Below, in pieces: positions 47,850 to 59,858 of a stretch of DNA of 64,000 bases; position 1 is the stretch's first letter; each line of letters opens with the position of its first letter. Below the pieces are notes generated by a model. The model was not told the origin of the DNA, searched no databases, and saw only the letters and a list, made by a program, of their open reading frames with translations. This DNA is from Volvariella volvacea V23 (taxonomy: Eukaryota; Basidiomycota; Agaricomycetes; Agaricales; Pluteaceae). The translations under genes were made by a program, and so were the position numbers. The stretch covers positions 442,191 to 506,190 of the forward strand of contig KB722750.1 of assembly GCA_000349905.1 (NCBI GenBank). Reading direction: 5' to 3'.

Positions 47850-49504
47850 CGTGTCTCGTCGTGGCTGAGCTGATGTCTCGAAGCTTACCACGATTTTATA
47901 CGCACCTGTGACCTGCCTGGTAAGGCTAGTTGGTGATTCTGACCGCCTGCCGGCCTTGACTCGTCACTAGGTGGGGCACTCATTCACCTTAGTACCAGCT
48001 CCAAGTACTTGATGGTAATTTGGATGGCATAATGCTGGAGCAAGCCCTCCCCTCACGGGCTCAAGGATCCTGACGGAAGTTCGGAAGGAAAACCGGAAGG
48101 AAATATGTGGGTACTGTACCCCGTGATTACATCTGCATGGGTGCCTTCGGTGTAGACGCTAACCCCTCAGAACGTTGAGGTAGCTCTGAAACACCGAGCC
48201 GTCTTGACTTCATATCAACGAAACGCAGCTGACAATAGCGTGTGCACCAAGACGCCTGGGCCTGAACTGCTTGATGCTTGTGTTCTTTCCCTCGCTGATA
48301 AAAAACAAAAAATTTGTATGTCATTTATCGTTGCCCTGTGGGGAAGCCGGAAGGGTTCGGCAAAAATTGCTCAAGAGGCAAAATTGCCGCAAACAAAGCC
48401 AACTCATATAAAGCCAGCAAGCGGAAATGCCTCATTTCATTTCGCCCTCTTCTTGATATCGTTGCCTCGTCCTCGTCCTCGTCCTGATCTCCATCCTACT
48501 TCGTTTCCATCTCTCGCCGGACATCACATCTGGCCTTCAGTCCACAGGATGCCTTACCCCCAGATCTACTCCATCCGCGACGGCTAGTGACGACGTACTT
48601 CAGAAGGTCCTCCTAGGGTTATCAAGCAAGTTTCTCTCTACACTGTTCTTTCGATAACGGCTCCCTTCCTTTGTCGAGGCGATCCTTTCTATGGCTAATG
48701 TCTACTGTTGGCGTGTCCGCCCTTACTCCCCATCGCATAGACTCACGCGGGCCCGAATATACGCACTTACCCCATCGCTCTGGTCTAGACCCTCTTCTCC
48801 ATCGTTGCCATCGCCGAATGCCACGCAATCTTGTCGTCAGAATCACGCCATCGCCTGTCATCAACTGTGTCCACCTGATCGTCCGATCTTTGCCGTTGTT
48901 TGGTCTTTTACGACAGTTTTTGCTCCGGTTATCGGTCGCTCATCGCCACTGCGTTCACATGCTCGCTGTTGATTGCTTAGCCTGACACTGACGATCACAT
49001 CGTGTCGACATTCGATTGGCGGCCTTAGTACTCCTTGGCGTAATCGCTTCCTCTGCCCCAGTGCTTCGCGACTTCTTGTTGCCTCAAATTTGGCCGGTAT
49101 CCGCTTTGCTGGGCTCGTTTCTGGAATACCATTGTGGCCCTCTTGACTCGGGGAATGACTCGGGAACTTTTGCCATTCCAGGTTAGATGCAACGTTACCT
49201 CCAGCTGGCTTGGTTGCGAAGTCTTGTGCAGGGTATTTGTGACTCGGGAATCGAGGTGTTTTCGGGGTCTCTGTTGGTGGACGACGTGCATTCTTTCCAA
49301 GCGGAAATTATTTATGCAAAATGCAGTACAATCGGATGAATATTCGATCTTGCTTCTGATGGAACCCACTACGTGCCCTACCTTCTTCCGCGTGCTTCAT
49401 TTTTGTGCTTAGCTCTTTCCAAGAATTCTTAGAATAATAGATGCTGCGTGTCATTGCCAGCACACATGAAATGCAATATCTCTCCTACGTTACAGTGCTA
49501 ATCC
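47850..49504. other. 1.65-kb intergenic region with a TATA box and pyrimidine-rich leader
   Basis: No conserved protein was recognised. The section 48400-48590 looks like a core promoter: a TATAAAG box, a CT-rich stretch with three TCCTCG-type units, and a 12-codon ORF. Around 48660-48985 a pyrimidine-rich frame of 93 codons is open but has no family motif. Confidence 0.45.
48407..48413 (+). promoter_or_regulatory. TATA box candidate
   Basis: TATAAAG lies about 140 bp before the ATG of a 12-codon ORF at 48549-48587, with a CT-rich leader between them. This is the clearest plus-strand core-promoter arrangement in this gene-free interval. Confidence 0.35.
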
Positions 49505-50218
49505 TTAACGATAAATCGGGTGTAAAATACCGATGTTCTGACTCGTCTCATTCAAGAACGCATCATATTCTGGATCCGACTCTCGGTCGTCGTCAGAGTC
49601 CCCATCCCCTCCTGTCATTTGATTGTCGCCCAAATCAACGATGGTCGATGGAAGCTGGACACGGGGCGTCGTGCTACGAGATCCCGAGCTGGCTGGAACG
49701 CTGACCCAACTGTATCTACCGTGATGAGGTTGGGCGACTTCGCGTGCAGTGGCCGCTTGTTGTATGTCACCCATCTCCGCACGGGATCGCACGATCTCCG
49801 CCACTTGGGGGGCTGACGACCCATTAGTACTCGAGGACGCCAAAGTCGGTTCACTCGTGTAAGCAATGGTATCGTGTGGTGCTGTCCCTCCAGGATAGTG
49901 GACGTGGACGACGTCACTACCCTGCAAATGGAACTGGCCGCCAGGGTGGGAGGTGGAAGTCCTCGGAACGGGCCCTTTCCTGGGAGACTCAGTGTCCGAA
50001 TCAGACCGCGGCCGTTTAGTACCAGTCGCTTGGTCCTCCGTTGCGCACGCCGGCACGGCATAGTTGGTTTGGGATAACAGAGATTGGAGCGTGGTGGGGA
50101 GGCGATAGGGCGGGGTGACCGTCGATGGCGTCACGGGATCGTTGGCTGACGTCGTTGGGACGCCTATTTCTCCAACTTCTCCAGCTGTCCACGCGGCCAA
50201 CGCGACATAGACACGCAT
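49505..50218 (-). CDS. Hypothetical Ser/Thr/Pro-rich protein
   Basis: ATG 50218 (MRVYVALAAWTAGEVGEIGV) opens an uninterrupted frame of about 237 codons to the stop at 49505. The body is disordered (PVTPSTVTPPYRLPTTLQSL) with a likely nuclear signal TKRPRSDSDTESPRK. The C-terminal stretch is acidic (GGDGDSDDDRESDPEYDAFL). A good GTAAGT donor at about 50267 and an AG before 50225 would add an upstream exon ending VPTSGFGESY in phase, so the true start may lie further upstream. That exon has a stop upstream unless spliced again. No family recognised. Confidence 0.45.
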   Translation of the reverse strand: MRVYVALAAWTAGEVGEIGVPTTSANDPVTPSTVTPPYRLPTTLQSLLSQTNYAVPACATEDQATGTKRPRSDSDTESPRKGPVPRTSTSHPGGQFHLQGSDVVHVHYPGGTAPHDTIAYTSEPTLASSSTNGSSAPQVAEIVRSRAEMGDIQQAATAREVAQPHHGRYSWVSVPASSGSRSTTPRVQLPSTIVDLGDNQMTGGDGDSDDDRESDPEYDAFLNETSQNIGILHPIYR

Positions 50219-50970
50219 GAGCTGGCCGCGTTTTCGCACAATGCCACGGAGTGGTGGTACTTACATAGCTCTCTCCAAAGCCACTCGTCGGCACCTCGTA
50301 GAGGTGCGTCCGCGTCGTGGTCGTCGTTCATTCGGTCTGTGTGCGCTGAAACAGTGGTCTGTCGTTAAAGGAGTTAGCTTGCCCCGCCACATATCCAAGT
50401 TGCGGCGTACCTGGAATGGGGAAAAGGTAGGCAAAGTGTTTGATGGAAATCAGTTGCAGCAACGGTAAGTCGTCTTCAGTCCAATATATCATCCACCCTC
50501 GTTGTTGATACTCCAATCGTGGATACCAGATTGAACACCTTGGCCAAACGAGATGCCCTTGTGTCCGGGTCGGCAACCTAGCAGCAGCCCCCCCTCCCCA
50601 TGGCCTCACATCTCCCTCGTTGTCGAAGCTAGATTGGGATGATGTATACCATCCATCGTTAGCGCAATCTTCGGTCTTATCTGGTCACCGCTGCCAATAT
50701 CAGCTCGCTCGGCCCTCCGTGCCGCCAGCGCTTGCGATTCGGGGCCAACACCATGCTAGATCACCGAGAAATAGAGGGAAGCTTTTGGGAAGGTGTATTC
50801 CAAACCACATCCAGGTGACGATGATCAAACACCAAGCATGAGAGAGGCACCATGAGCGTGCGGTGTAATGTTAGATTAATGAACGTCAGTTGCCATGAAC
50901 TTCTATTCGCGATCGAAACTTTAGAGGTACGGACAGACACACCCACTTGTATCCGACTCGGAGACCGATA
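50219..50970. other. Interval upstream of the hypothetical gene, downstream of the carboxylesterase
   Basis: Minus-strand frames at 50328-50609 could be upstream exons of the Ser/Thr/Pro-rich gene; a GTACGC...ACAG intron candidate is visible near 50350-50411. No confident reconstruction was possible. Confidence 0.35.
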
Positions 50971-53183
50971 TTACAACCTCGAAAGACCCTCATTCTTGCC
51001 CTCTCCAGGCAAGATATCGACAAAGTCCATCACTTTTTCCCAATTTTCGGACTTTCTCCAGGCTATATGCGAGTCCGGACATAGTGTCAAGGCGACCTCT
51101 GGTCCAAACAGGGGCTTCCCAAGGCTTGCGAGCGCTTTGCAAGTTGCAGCAACGTCATGAAGCCACGTTTTTGCAACATCATGTTGATCGCAAGTGAGTT
51201 CGGGCTTGCGGAGAGTCCAGATGACCCGATCGGTGCCATGCGTGGTATATCCTGATTGTGGAGTACAGTATGAGGTGAGTGATTGGGAGTGATGACGAGG
51301 GAATGGGGTGGAGGGCTCACCCTGATGCTTGCACTGCTCAGGGATCCAATTGATTGTGTATCGAGCAATCGGATATCCCGATTTTGCTAGGTCCCTGGCT
51401 AGAAGCTGGACGGGAAGGTAAACCTGCACAAAGCTCAACAACTCTCCGAACAGCCGTTGACACTCTTCTGGCGCAGCATCTTCCGGCAACAGTACACCAT
51501 CCGTCCACCTGTCCACCAATGTTTTCACGATCTCGTGCTGGAAGTACCTCTCCAAATTGGGCACAATGTCTTTGGGAGATGAAATGGGATGTGCAATCGA
51601 ATATAAATACCATTCTTCTGCCACATTCCCGATGATAATGCTGCGTACGCCACTAGATAGGAGTCCTCTTGAAAATGCACCTGAGCGCTGCCAGGCCATG
51701 TGGCCGACCTGCGTGGGCACCCATGAATCGTGTTGACACCCGCGGAATGTGCCGTATTCAATGCTCCCCACACGCAGCCCGTCGGTTTCTATAGCTCCTG
51801 TTATGGACGACCAGGGGACTTTAAGGGGATCCTGAAGTGTTTCAAGTATGTCAGGAGACTCAGGATCAAGTTGTAGAGCGCGACACAACGCGTTGAATTG
51901 CGGGCGAAGCTCTTGTGGAGTCTTTGGATCTGTACTATCAGAGTTTAATGTGAGCAAGCGAAGTGGCGGTGGAGGAACATGTCGAGTGCACCCAATTTGG
52001 CGAGATTAAATACGTACAGGATAGCATTGGATTGCAGTATGGCGGATTGAAAGGGTGCTTGATGGCCTTCAGGCAGGTGGGATGCGTAGTGGAGGAGCTG
52101 GTGCACCGAATGAGCACCTAAGGTCATTCACACGGTCATTTGAGTTGCCTGCGCCATTTTTGCCCAAACTTGTACACTCACCAGCAGATAAACCAGCAAT
52201 CTGGATATCAGACGCATTGCCTGCCGATATGATATGACATCAACACGTTCAGCTGTTAATATTAATGGCACTACGCTCACCTCCAAATGCATCGATATTA
52301 TCTCTAATCCATTGCAACGCAAGCCATTGATCTTTGAACCCAAAGTTTCCCGTGATAGGCGGGTTATCGCAAGCGAGAAATCCGAACGCAGAGAGCCTGT
52401 AGCCAATGTTGACCCAGACCTCTGACCGTTCGGCCGAGATGAATTGGGCTTGGGAACTCAAGCTGTGCGGTGAACCAAACTGTAAGAACCTGACCGCAGT
52501 CGTTGTGAGATTATTATTCGTTGTACCAAGTCAGATTATCAGGATGTACGGACCCTCCGTGAATGTAGACCTTGACAGGAAAGTTTCTGGCTCGTGGAAA
52601 GGCGGGGGGCGCGACAATGTTGAGAAACAAACTTGGACGATGTTTTTGTTACCGCGAAATTCTAGCACCATGTGAACCAGGACATACGGGTTTTCAGTTG
52701 GTTGCCCCCTGCCAACTTTGTCTTCGAATGGGCTATCTGATGTACTAGATCAGTTCTGCCCCACGCAAGGGTACAGGTCGCAGGGTTTCACCTCCTGCTT
52801 GCCCGTCGTTCCTTGGCTGTACTGCGTCTGGCCGGCAACAAAGAAGATGAGCTAATAAGGACAGATGGCGTGCGCGTGCATTCACGTACATGCTGTCTCG
52901 CGAATGTATTCTCTCTGTTCATACCGGTAATCATCCGGCAACGGCTCGGGGTCTTGAAATCGTTTTGGAGGCAAGGCATACGGTATCTCTTTTGCGCCGG
53001 AAGCCATATGTGTGAGTTGGGCTTCTCTTGCGTGATTTCATCTGGAGATAACAGCAGAAACCCACCGAGAAAAACAGCAGCTCCAGTGCTTGCCCTTCCA
53101 CCTGTTACATTTCCAAAACGCGTGGTGACGCAAACCCGGTCGGGGTTCTCCAGGAGCTCGTCTTGAACGTGCGACTTGCCCAT
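50971..53183 (-). CDS. Type-B carboxylesterase / lipase family alpha/beta hydrolase
   Basis: ATG 53183 starts a cytosolic-type N-terminus and TRFGNVTGGRASTGAAVFL. The next exon gives EIPYALPPKRFQDPEPLPDD (near 52990-52885). The core exons show NFPVKVYIHGGSVHPDNLTW (oxyanion HGG), SEVWVNIGYRLSAFGFLACD, NFGFKDQWLALQWIRDNIDA and ASDIQIAGLSAG, whose Ser sits in GxSxG. AHSVHQLLHYASHLPEGHQA and FQSAILQSNAI follow. The long C-terminal half ends WEKVMDFVDILPGEGKN with stop at 50971. Family members hydrolyse carboxylic esters. The nucleophile elbow is GLSAG where most members have GESAG, and the usual GVxHxxDLP histidine block was not clearly found, so catalysis needs checking. No signal peptide is evident, which suggests an intracellular enzyme. 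Confidence 0.85.
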
Positions 53184-55240
53184 CGTTTCTGAATCGGAAA
53201 GTTGGTCTGCCTTTGTTCTAGAAGATAAGTCGAGACACAGAAAGCGTTGGAATGATGCAAAGATTGAGTGTAGAACCCCAGACTTATTAAGGGCGCGTCG
53301 CTCCCACTGAGCCGTGAGACAAAGTGGCCTAAACCATAACATAGGGTCGAGCATTGTGAAAACCACAAGTTCTGATGGTGATGGAAGAGTGGGTTGAGCA
53401 GGAGAGTGAGTCAGGACTCAGGATGCCAGTTGGAGAATCTCTGACCTGACTTCAGTGATGCCAATGAAGCCGTGATGCTCCTGAAGAGTGGCTCACATTC
53501 ACAGCCTAACCTGGTATCCCACCACTCCATGAAAATTTTCTTAGGCTCCCTTGCGTTTATGCTGCTCAGAGACTCCCACCAAGGGATTGCCCTCAGCTAC
53601 CCTGCGAGGGTCCGCAGTGACGGGCCAGTCCTTCTTTTGCGATTGCTGGCTAAAGAATACCGGAACCGCACTTTGTAGATCGCTGATAGGCGCCCGAACA
53701 TAATATCGCCTTGGTTCCCGCCCTGCATGGCGCCAGAGTGCGCTTTCCAGTTATTAGACGCTCCTGTTTTATCACTGAGTCCCATATATAGCTGAAATCG
53801 GACAGCCCCGCAGCGAGACTAAGGTATACGTTTCATGTAATTTGATGAACCTTACCTACCATTGACCTAATTTGCGTCTAAGTTGACAGTATTACCCGTC
53901 GGTTTGTCAGAAGTTCGTCTGAGCAGTGACACCTTGGAGTGTATGAGCATACATTCGAGGCGCGAATCCATAGCTCGGCTCCAATGATTTCGCTTCGCCA
54001 GGCTCAAAACCAACACGGAAAGATTTTAAAACGTTCTTTCCATGCCATTCCTCGTGGCCGACTAGATACCGAAGAGATTATCCTCTTTTCTTCCTCGAAT
54101 AAAGCAACGAACAGCTGGAAAACGCAGAAGGGAGCGAGGGGTATATACCCATGAGGTGCGGACCACATCCGCGGGGCAGTTGAGTCACATATCCCGCATC
54201 GCAACCGCAGGACCAAGTATGCCCCTGAAAACGCCTACCTGAGGAGTCAGTTGTCCGCTCCAGGGCGTCCTCTAAGGTGTGTCCTCCCTTGCGTGGCTCA
54301 TACATAGCAAATAAACAGGTAATCCGCACCCTATTCTCCCAAGCCCTCCGATATAATTTGACAAGTGTAATCGATACCAGCGTAACACCAAGCAGGTCAT
54401 GTGAATTCCACTCACCAACAACACGTTTCTGGTAAATCCCCCGAGCTACTGGCGTCGTGTCGCAGTCATTGACGGCAATAGGGGTGTCCGTAAGCAGCCC
54501 GCGTTGCCCACCGCTTCCGCATAACGCATCAAACGTGTTCCGTCCCACCAGCTTCGTGAAAGGAGAGCGCTCGTCGTCAGGAGCATCGATATGCTTATGG
54601 GAGGTTCAGGCCCAGTTCCAAGTCTTCACGACATTGCAGAAAAGAAAAGCAATTGGCGTAGGGGAGTTCGATTCCGGGAGCTGTGTGGATGCGATATGCT
54701 GGTGGTATCGGTGTCGAGTGGGTATCGTGAGGACCCAAAGAAGATGGATGGTTCAAACGGCTGTGAAGGGGACCCTGAATGAAACTGTGCAGTTTTGGTA
54801 GGTCTTAAGCGGTCCTTAATACCGAACCCATAGAGAGTAACTTGAAGCAACCGGACACAGCATCAGCACCTTTTCCCCCGCCAGCGATTTTCCTGGTGAT
54901 GCCGAGGTATTGCGGAAGAAGTTGAGGCATTTACAGGGTGAGCGTTCACGAAGCGCTCGCCTGCATGTGTTGTGGAAGTGACGTTAATGAGAAGGCACAA
55001 GACTGGTATGGGGGTTGAATGCCGGTGAGGTACTAGCCCGCTGGGGTACAACTGGAGCATCGATGACATGGGTCGACAGTGTGGTTACATGCTCTATCTG
55101 CTTAGATGGGTGCAAATCTCTCTGTTTCCAGCTTACGACATTTGATAAGACAAGCCAAGGGATTGTCGGCGATTTTGTCCCCCCCCCCCCTCCCATGTAT
55201 AATCCACAGTCTGGATTGTAGTTTTGGGGAGGGTTATAAA
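53184..55240. other. 2-kb region without a recognisable gene
   Basis: Several 60-156 codon frames exist on both strands (largest minus strand 54078-54548) but none carries a family motif or coherent splicing. Promoter of the carboxylesterase and upstream sequence of the epimerase remnant are expected here. Confidence 0.5.
55179..55190 (+). repeat. C12 homopolymer
   Basis: Twelve consecutive C, followed by TCCC, lie just upstream of the epimerase-like gene. It is the longest homopolymer noticed in the window and prone to length error. Confidence 0.8.
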
Positions 55241-55259
55241 AACGAGTTGTCAGAAGAAA

Positions 55260-56653
55260 TCGCCAAACACTACTCGACAAGCGTATTCAACTCATACACA
55301 ATTGGCCTCACATCAGCCGACATACTCCGGAACTCTGTTCCTCCTTGGGCTCTCTGGCTTCGTTGGTGGAGAACTTATAGCTCAGCTGAAAGAGCAGTAT
55401 CCCAACCTTAATATCATCGCCCTTGTGCGAAACGCGACAAAGGAGCGCATAGCTAGACTCACTCAGCTTAATCCTAAGGTCTCCGTGGTTGAAGGGTCTC
55501 TGGACGATGCAGTGGTTATTCGTGAACAAGTCTTAAAAGCCGATATTACCATCAACAACGCCATTGGTCAAGGTCCATTCCTACAGCGTAAGAAATCCGA
55601 TTGCGATTCTATTGCAAGGGCCAACTAAGATTCATCATCTTCGCTAGCCCTCCTTGACGCCCTTGAGGAGTCTTCCAAACAGCGCCCAGGCAACCCTCCT
55701 ATCTTCATCCACATGTCCGGCTACGGTACACTCAGCGACCACGCCCGCGGCGAAGCCGTCGACAAGGCGAAAATACCGAGATTTGTCGATACCACATTCA
55801 GCCTCGACGATGTACTGTCAGGCAATGACAATGTCGAGGCGAATAAGGCCGTTGTGGCTGCTGTGAACGGAAAGAAAATCCTGTTAGGGCTCTCATTATT
55901 TTTCCTGGTTGGATTCGTGGTGTCGGATCTGGTGAGTAGTCCTTTTTTTTTCGCTCGGTTTCCCGTTGTTGAGCTTGGGTGGTTCTGTATATAGGACCCC
56001 AACCGATTACCAGGTTGTTCTTTGGCTTCGCCAAGGCGGCGGGGCATGTTGTTACGCTCGGACCTGGCCACAACGTTCTTCCACGTATACACGTGAAGGA
56101 CGTCGCCAAATCCTACATTGCAATGATTACAGGTGCCCTGGACGGAACGGCGGAAACAGGTGCCAAAGGGTTCTGTATGTCCAACCAATATTAGCAATAG
56201 GTTCGCTGTGCTGATGTGAACTTGAACCAACCACAAAGACTTCGTTGGCCAGGATTTTGATGAGGCGCCCAGTATGAAGGAGATTCTGGATGCCACTGGT
56301 AACGCGAGTTTATATCGTCACCTCCTAGCCTCGTCAGATCTTTAACCAAACGTCCTATAGACCCTTCATGAACTCGGATTGGTGTCACAACTAGGATCTT
56401 TGCCCATCACACCCAAACTTAATCAGTCCGTTCCAGAGTGTACGTGTGGTCCTTTAAGAGTTCACGCAAATCATAATATGATTCTGTAGTTTATTACCAT
56501 GTCTTCGCCGGAAACACATATGATATCCCAGAACGCCTGAAGCAACTTGGGGTAGAATTCACTGCGACGAAGGACACTCCCTTGTTGGCGAGCATTACGG
56601 AGGAGGTCAAGCTCGGTGCAAAGTTGGAATGGACGTGCAAGGATCCCAACTGA
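55260..56653 (+). pseudogene. NAD(P)-binding epimerase/dehydrogenase-like (extended SDR/NmrA) gene, damaged
   Basis: The frame begins with a Rossmann nucleotide-binding loop, GTLFLLGLSGFVGGELIAQL, then PNLNIIALVRNATKERIARL, KVSVVEGSLDDAVVIREQVL and KADITINNA. A splice of about 82 nt leads to ALLDALEESSKQRPGNPP and IFIHMSGYGTLSDHARGEAV. The frame is lost near 55871-55876, where VVAAVNG is followed in another frame by KENPVRALIIFPGWIRGVGS. It then splices to GPQPITRLFFGFAKAAGHVV, IHVKDVAKSYIAMITGAL and later exons (YFVGQDFDEAPSMKEILDAT; YHVFAGNTYDIPERLKQLGV) with stop 56651-56653. No in-frame ATG precedes the Rossmann loop. The pieces match fungal NAD(P)-binding proteins of about 330-350 residues. 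A second phase mismatch is suspected between the exon ending near 56298 and the next. Pseudogene, or one or more base errors. Confidence 0.65.
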
Positions 56654-57369
56654 ACATTGAACTTCAATGCGTACACTTACTCGATTGATTAGAATCAAAT
56701 AAAAATGTTTGCAACTGGATATTGACACAATGCGATGTGAGCGCCCAGGGGGCTGCATTTGCATCTCAGGTGAAGCTCCACTCTCGCTCTCCCATCTACA
56801 CTAAAGGTGGTCAGTTTGAAGGGACCCCTGCGCGAGTCGATTTCTTTTTGCCATGCCATGACACAGTTGCTGAGTGTGAATTTAAGCCCTCTAGAACCGC
56901 CAGGAGTCTTCTTGCACAGGGCAGCACTCGTGTCAGCCATGCGATCGCTCACAAGTGTTGATGGCTTACCGTTAACGGCCCTGCAAAGGCGGCCAAAGTC
57001 TATAACATTAAACGAATAGCAGTGGTTGTAAAGGAGGCTTATTCGTGTTATTCTGAGCTTCCTTTGTCCAGTCAATATCGCGCACATGCGTGGCTTGGAT
57101 ATGTATCCGTAACACTTACAATGGATCCGATTTTCAGGAAAAAATCGAGGATTTAACATGCTCCGCTACTCTATTGAAAATCTTGAAAGGGAATAGGAGC
57201 CACTGCAACCCTTCTTTTTGGCTATCCATCGCCACAACCCGATGAGGGGATGTCCGCTGTCCCTGCAATGGTAGAATGGTCCCCAGTGCAAATGAAATAC
57301 TGCCGGAATGGTACGGCCAATATTAGCAGACCGGGTTGGGGTCAAAACAGGCTGCAGCATGCACCGAGT
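56654..57369. other. Intergenic interval
   Basis: Between the epimerase remnant and the first permease promoter. Overlapping frames on both strands around 56695-57159 show no family motif. Confidence 0.5.
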
Positions 57370-57390
57370 CAAATAACATACGCCACCAAC
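57370..57390 (+). promoter_or_regulatory. 21-bp element shared upstream of both permease genes, copy A
   Basis: The element from 57370 contains CAAATAAC, then TACGCCAC and AAC. It matches copy B (60357-60377) at 19 of 21 positions and stands about 290 bp before the permease A start. The shared core is TACGCCAC. It may be a transcription-factor site kept after duplication, or simply remnant duplicated promoter. Confidence 0.45.
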
Positions 57391-57457
57391 AACACGGGTG
57401 GAGTTGAAAAGTGAAGTATTTTTACCATACGATTGAGTCCTCCCTGCAATCCATCGT

Positions 57458-57463
57458 CACGTG
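57458..57463 (+). promoter_or_regulatory. CACGTG (E-box) upstream of permease A
   Basis: GTCACGTGC occurs about 220 bp before the start codon. The same hexamer in a similar context (GTCACGTGC) precedes permease B. CACGTG is bound by bHLH factors such as Cbf1 or Pho4 in yeasts. Confidence 0.4.
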
Positions 57464-57681
57464 CTCTAGTCTTGCCGGCATGCTTGACATTTCGCTTCAA
57501 TTCACTATCATTGATTTATCTTTAATGATCCAGTATGCTCCCCGCCGTCTTTATTACAATATGCTGGAGCTTATAAATTGCTTACGTCTTCTGAGAATCG
57601 GGAGGCGACTTTTCAGCGCGCAAGGCAGCCTGAGGACCCGCGCTTTTCACCAACCCCCACATTCCACGGCACCTCGCTCGT

Positions 57682-59858
57682 CATGCAAACAGGAAATGAG
57701 CACAGGACGCAGACTACGAGCACAAACGCCCAAATATGGAGCGCCCGCCATGCAGACGACATCAAGCTGGCGGAGCTAGGCTATCGCAGCGAGTTCAAGC
57801 GAGAGTTTTCAGTACGTCCATTCACAAAGTCGGCGCTCTGGGCTTTTTACTCACTGTTGGGCCCAGATGTTGGAGGCGGTTTCATTTTCCTTCTCCGTCA
57901 TGAGTGTTGTGTCATATGTGTCGTCAACCTTGGGATTTGGTCTCGTAAGCGGTACGCTTATATGGGTTTTTGGTGCAATAGGACCTCGAACGCACATATT
58001 ACAGGTGGTCACGTCGGGATTGTTTGGGGCTGGTTCATACCTTGCTTCTTTGTCGCAACTGTTGCATTGTCAATGGCCGAGCTAGTGTCTTCGATGCCGT
58101 GAGTATAATTCGTGTTGACGCCCCCTATACTGGTTTAACAAGATATTAGGACAAGTGCTGGACTGTATTACTTTTCCGCTAAAATGGCACCTCCTGAGTG
58201 GGCGCCATTAGCCAGTTGGATTACAGGTAAGGAACAGTCATCTACACAGAACGTTCAGGTTCAGCACCAATAAGGAAACCCAAGGATGGGCAAATGTCAC
58301 TGGACAGATTGCTCTCGCCTGTTCAGTAGACTTCACCTGCGCAGAAATGATCGCAACTGCTATCACTGTAGCATCTGATGGTAGGGTAATTCTGTCAGCA
58401 GCACAGACCTATGGCATCTTGGTCGTCATTTTGTTCTCGCATGGGATAGTCTGTTCGGCTGCTACGAATGTCGTTGCCCGGTTGAATATATTCTATGTGA
58501 TCATCAATGGTTAGGGTTCAATGCCTTCCCGTCTTCTCTGTCCCTTTCTAATTTTCATACTAGTTGGCACCACAATCGCTGTAATTTTTAGTCTCCTGGT
58601 CGTGTCAGGGGATAACAGGGTATCGGTGTGGGATGCTTTCATGCTCTTTGAGAACAATACCGGCTGGGATAACAGTAAGTTCTGATTGCTGTTTCTGTTT
58701 AATATTTGGGTCGCACAACTCCGTGTTCTAGATGCGTGGGCCTTCATGTTGGCTTTTACTGCACCGATGTGGACCCTAACTGGCTGTATGTCAACTGTAT
58801 GACCTATATTTTAGAATTAACTCACTGGTTTATAAAAATCAGATGATTGCGCTGCTCACATATCCGAAGAGGTGACTGATGCCGCAAAAGTAGCTCCGAC
58901 TGCTATTCTAGTTGGAGTGGGAGCGACCGCAATCCTCGGGTGGCTTCTCTGTATTTCTACATCCTTTGTGATCACTTCCGTCAGCGATTTACTCAAGTCG
59001 GAACTTCCGCTCTCCATGGGTCAGGTTCTCCTCAACGTTCTGGGGAAACGGGCTATGTTGATTCTTTGGTCATCGATTATCGTTGCTCAGGTACGGATCT
59101 TCCGCTGTCACAAACTCATGTGCTGATATCATCTCTTCAGTACGTAACAGGCGCCGCACAGGGAGTGGATGCATCCCGGGTAGTCTTTGCCTTTGCAAGG
59201 GATAACGCGCTCCCAGGATCGAGTGTATTGAAAAGGATGAATCCTTACACCAGGACACCCGTCAATGCAGTATGGCTGGTTATGGTCGCATCAGCTGTCT
59301 GTGGCTGCCTCAGTTTCTCTGGTACAGCTCTAACCTCGTTAGCTGGGTATGTTGACATCCGGCCCAACTGAAATTCCCACTCATATCTACTCAATTCACT
59401 TGCACCTAGTGCTTCGGTCATCGGACTATATACCTCTTACGCAGCGCCGATCTTCCTGCGCATCACCAGTGGGAGGAATAAGCTGGTGCCAGGTCCATTT
59501 CACCTAGGACGGTGGTCATCCATTATAGGAACAATCGCAGTCTCGTGGGTCGCGTTCATCGTTGTTCTTTTGCTTTTCCCTGCATATAGGACTGTACACG
59601 ACAAGAATGAAATGAGTAAGTCGATGCAAGTGGCGTCGAATCCTGACCGCACGCCGTGCTCACCTGTTGGCTTGAACAGACTATACGGTGGCTTTGGTCA
59701 TGGGCGTTTTCTTTTTTGCGAGCGCATCGTGGATGGTTTCCGCCAGACACTGGTTCACGGGGCCTGTCAGAACGCTAATCGTGAACGAGCCTGATAGTGC
59801 TGCTACATCCACAACAGCATGGGAGGGTACGACTGAGACTGGGAGCTATTCGATGTAG
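57682..59858 (+). CDS. Amino-acid/polyamine/choline-type permease (APC superfamily, GABA/choline permease like), copy A
   Basis: ATG 57682, 12 TM helices expected. The cytosolic start ends ADDIKLAELGYRSEFKREFS, a signature of fungal GABA/choline permeases (Uga4, Hnm1). Helices follow: FSVMSVVSYVSSTLGFGLVS, then GHVGIVWGWFIPCFFVATVA, LYYFSAKMAPPEWAPLASWI, GILVVILFSHGIVCSAATNV, AFMLAFTAPMWTLTGYDCAA, HISEEV, AILGWLLCISTSFVITSV, GAAQGVDASRVVFAFARDNA, SYAAPIFLRITSGRNKLVPG and WFTGPVRTL. The gene has about nine introns and ends ETGSYSM at TAG 59856-59858. It should bring GABA, choline or related compounds across the plasma membrane with protons. Copy B lies 0.9 kb downstream in the same orientation with the same exon structure, so the pair arose by tandem duplication. 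Confidence 0.92.

Noticed and set aside
54078..54548. 156-codon minus-strand ORF between the esterase and epimerase
   Set aside because: No recognised motif and overlaps other frames; possibly chance.
54656..54682. B-box-like AGTTCGATTCC, suggesting a tRNA
   Set aside because: The flanking bases do not pair as a T-arm and no A-box lies at the right distance.
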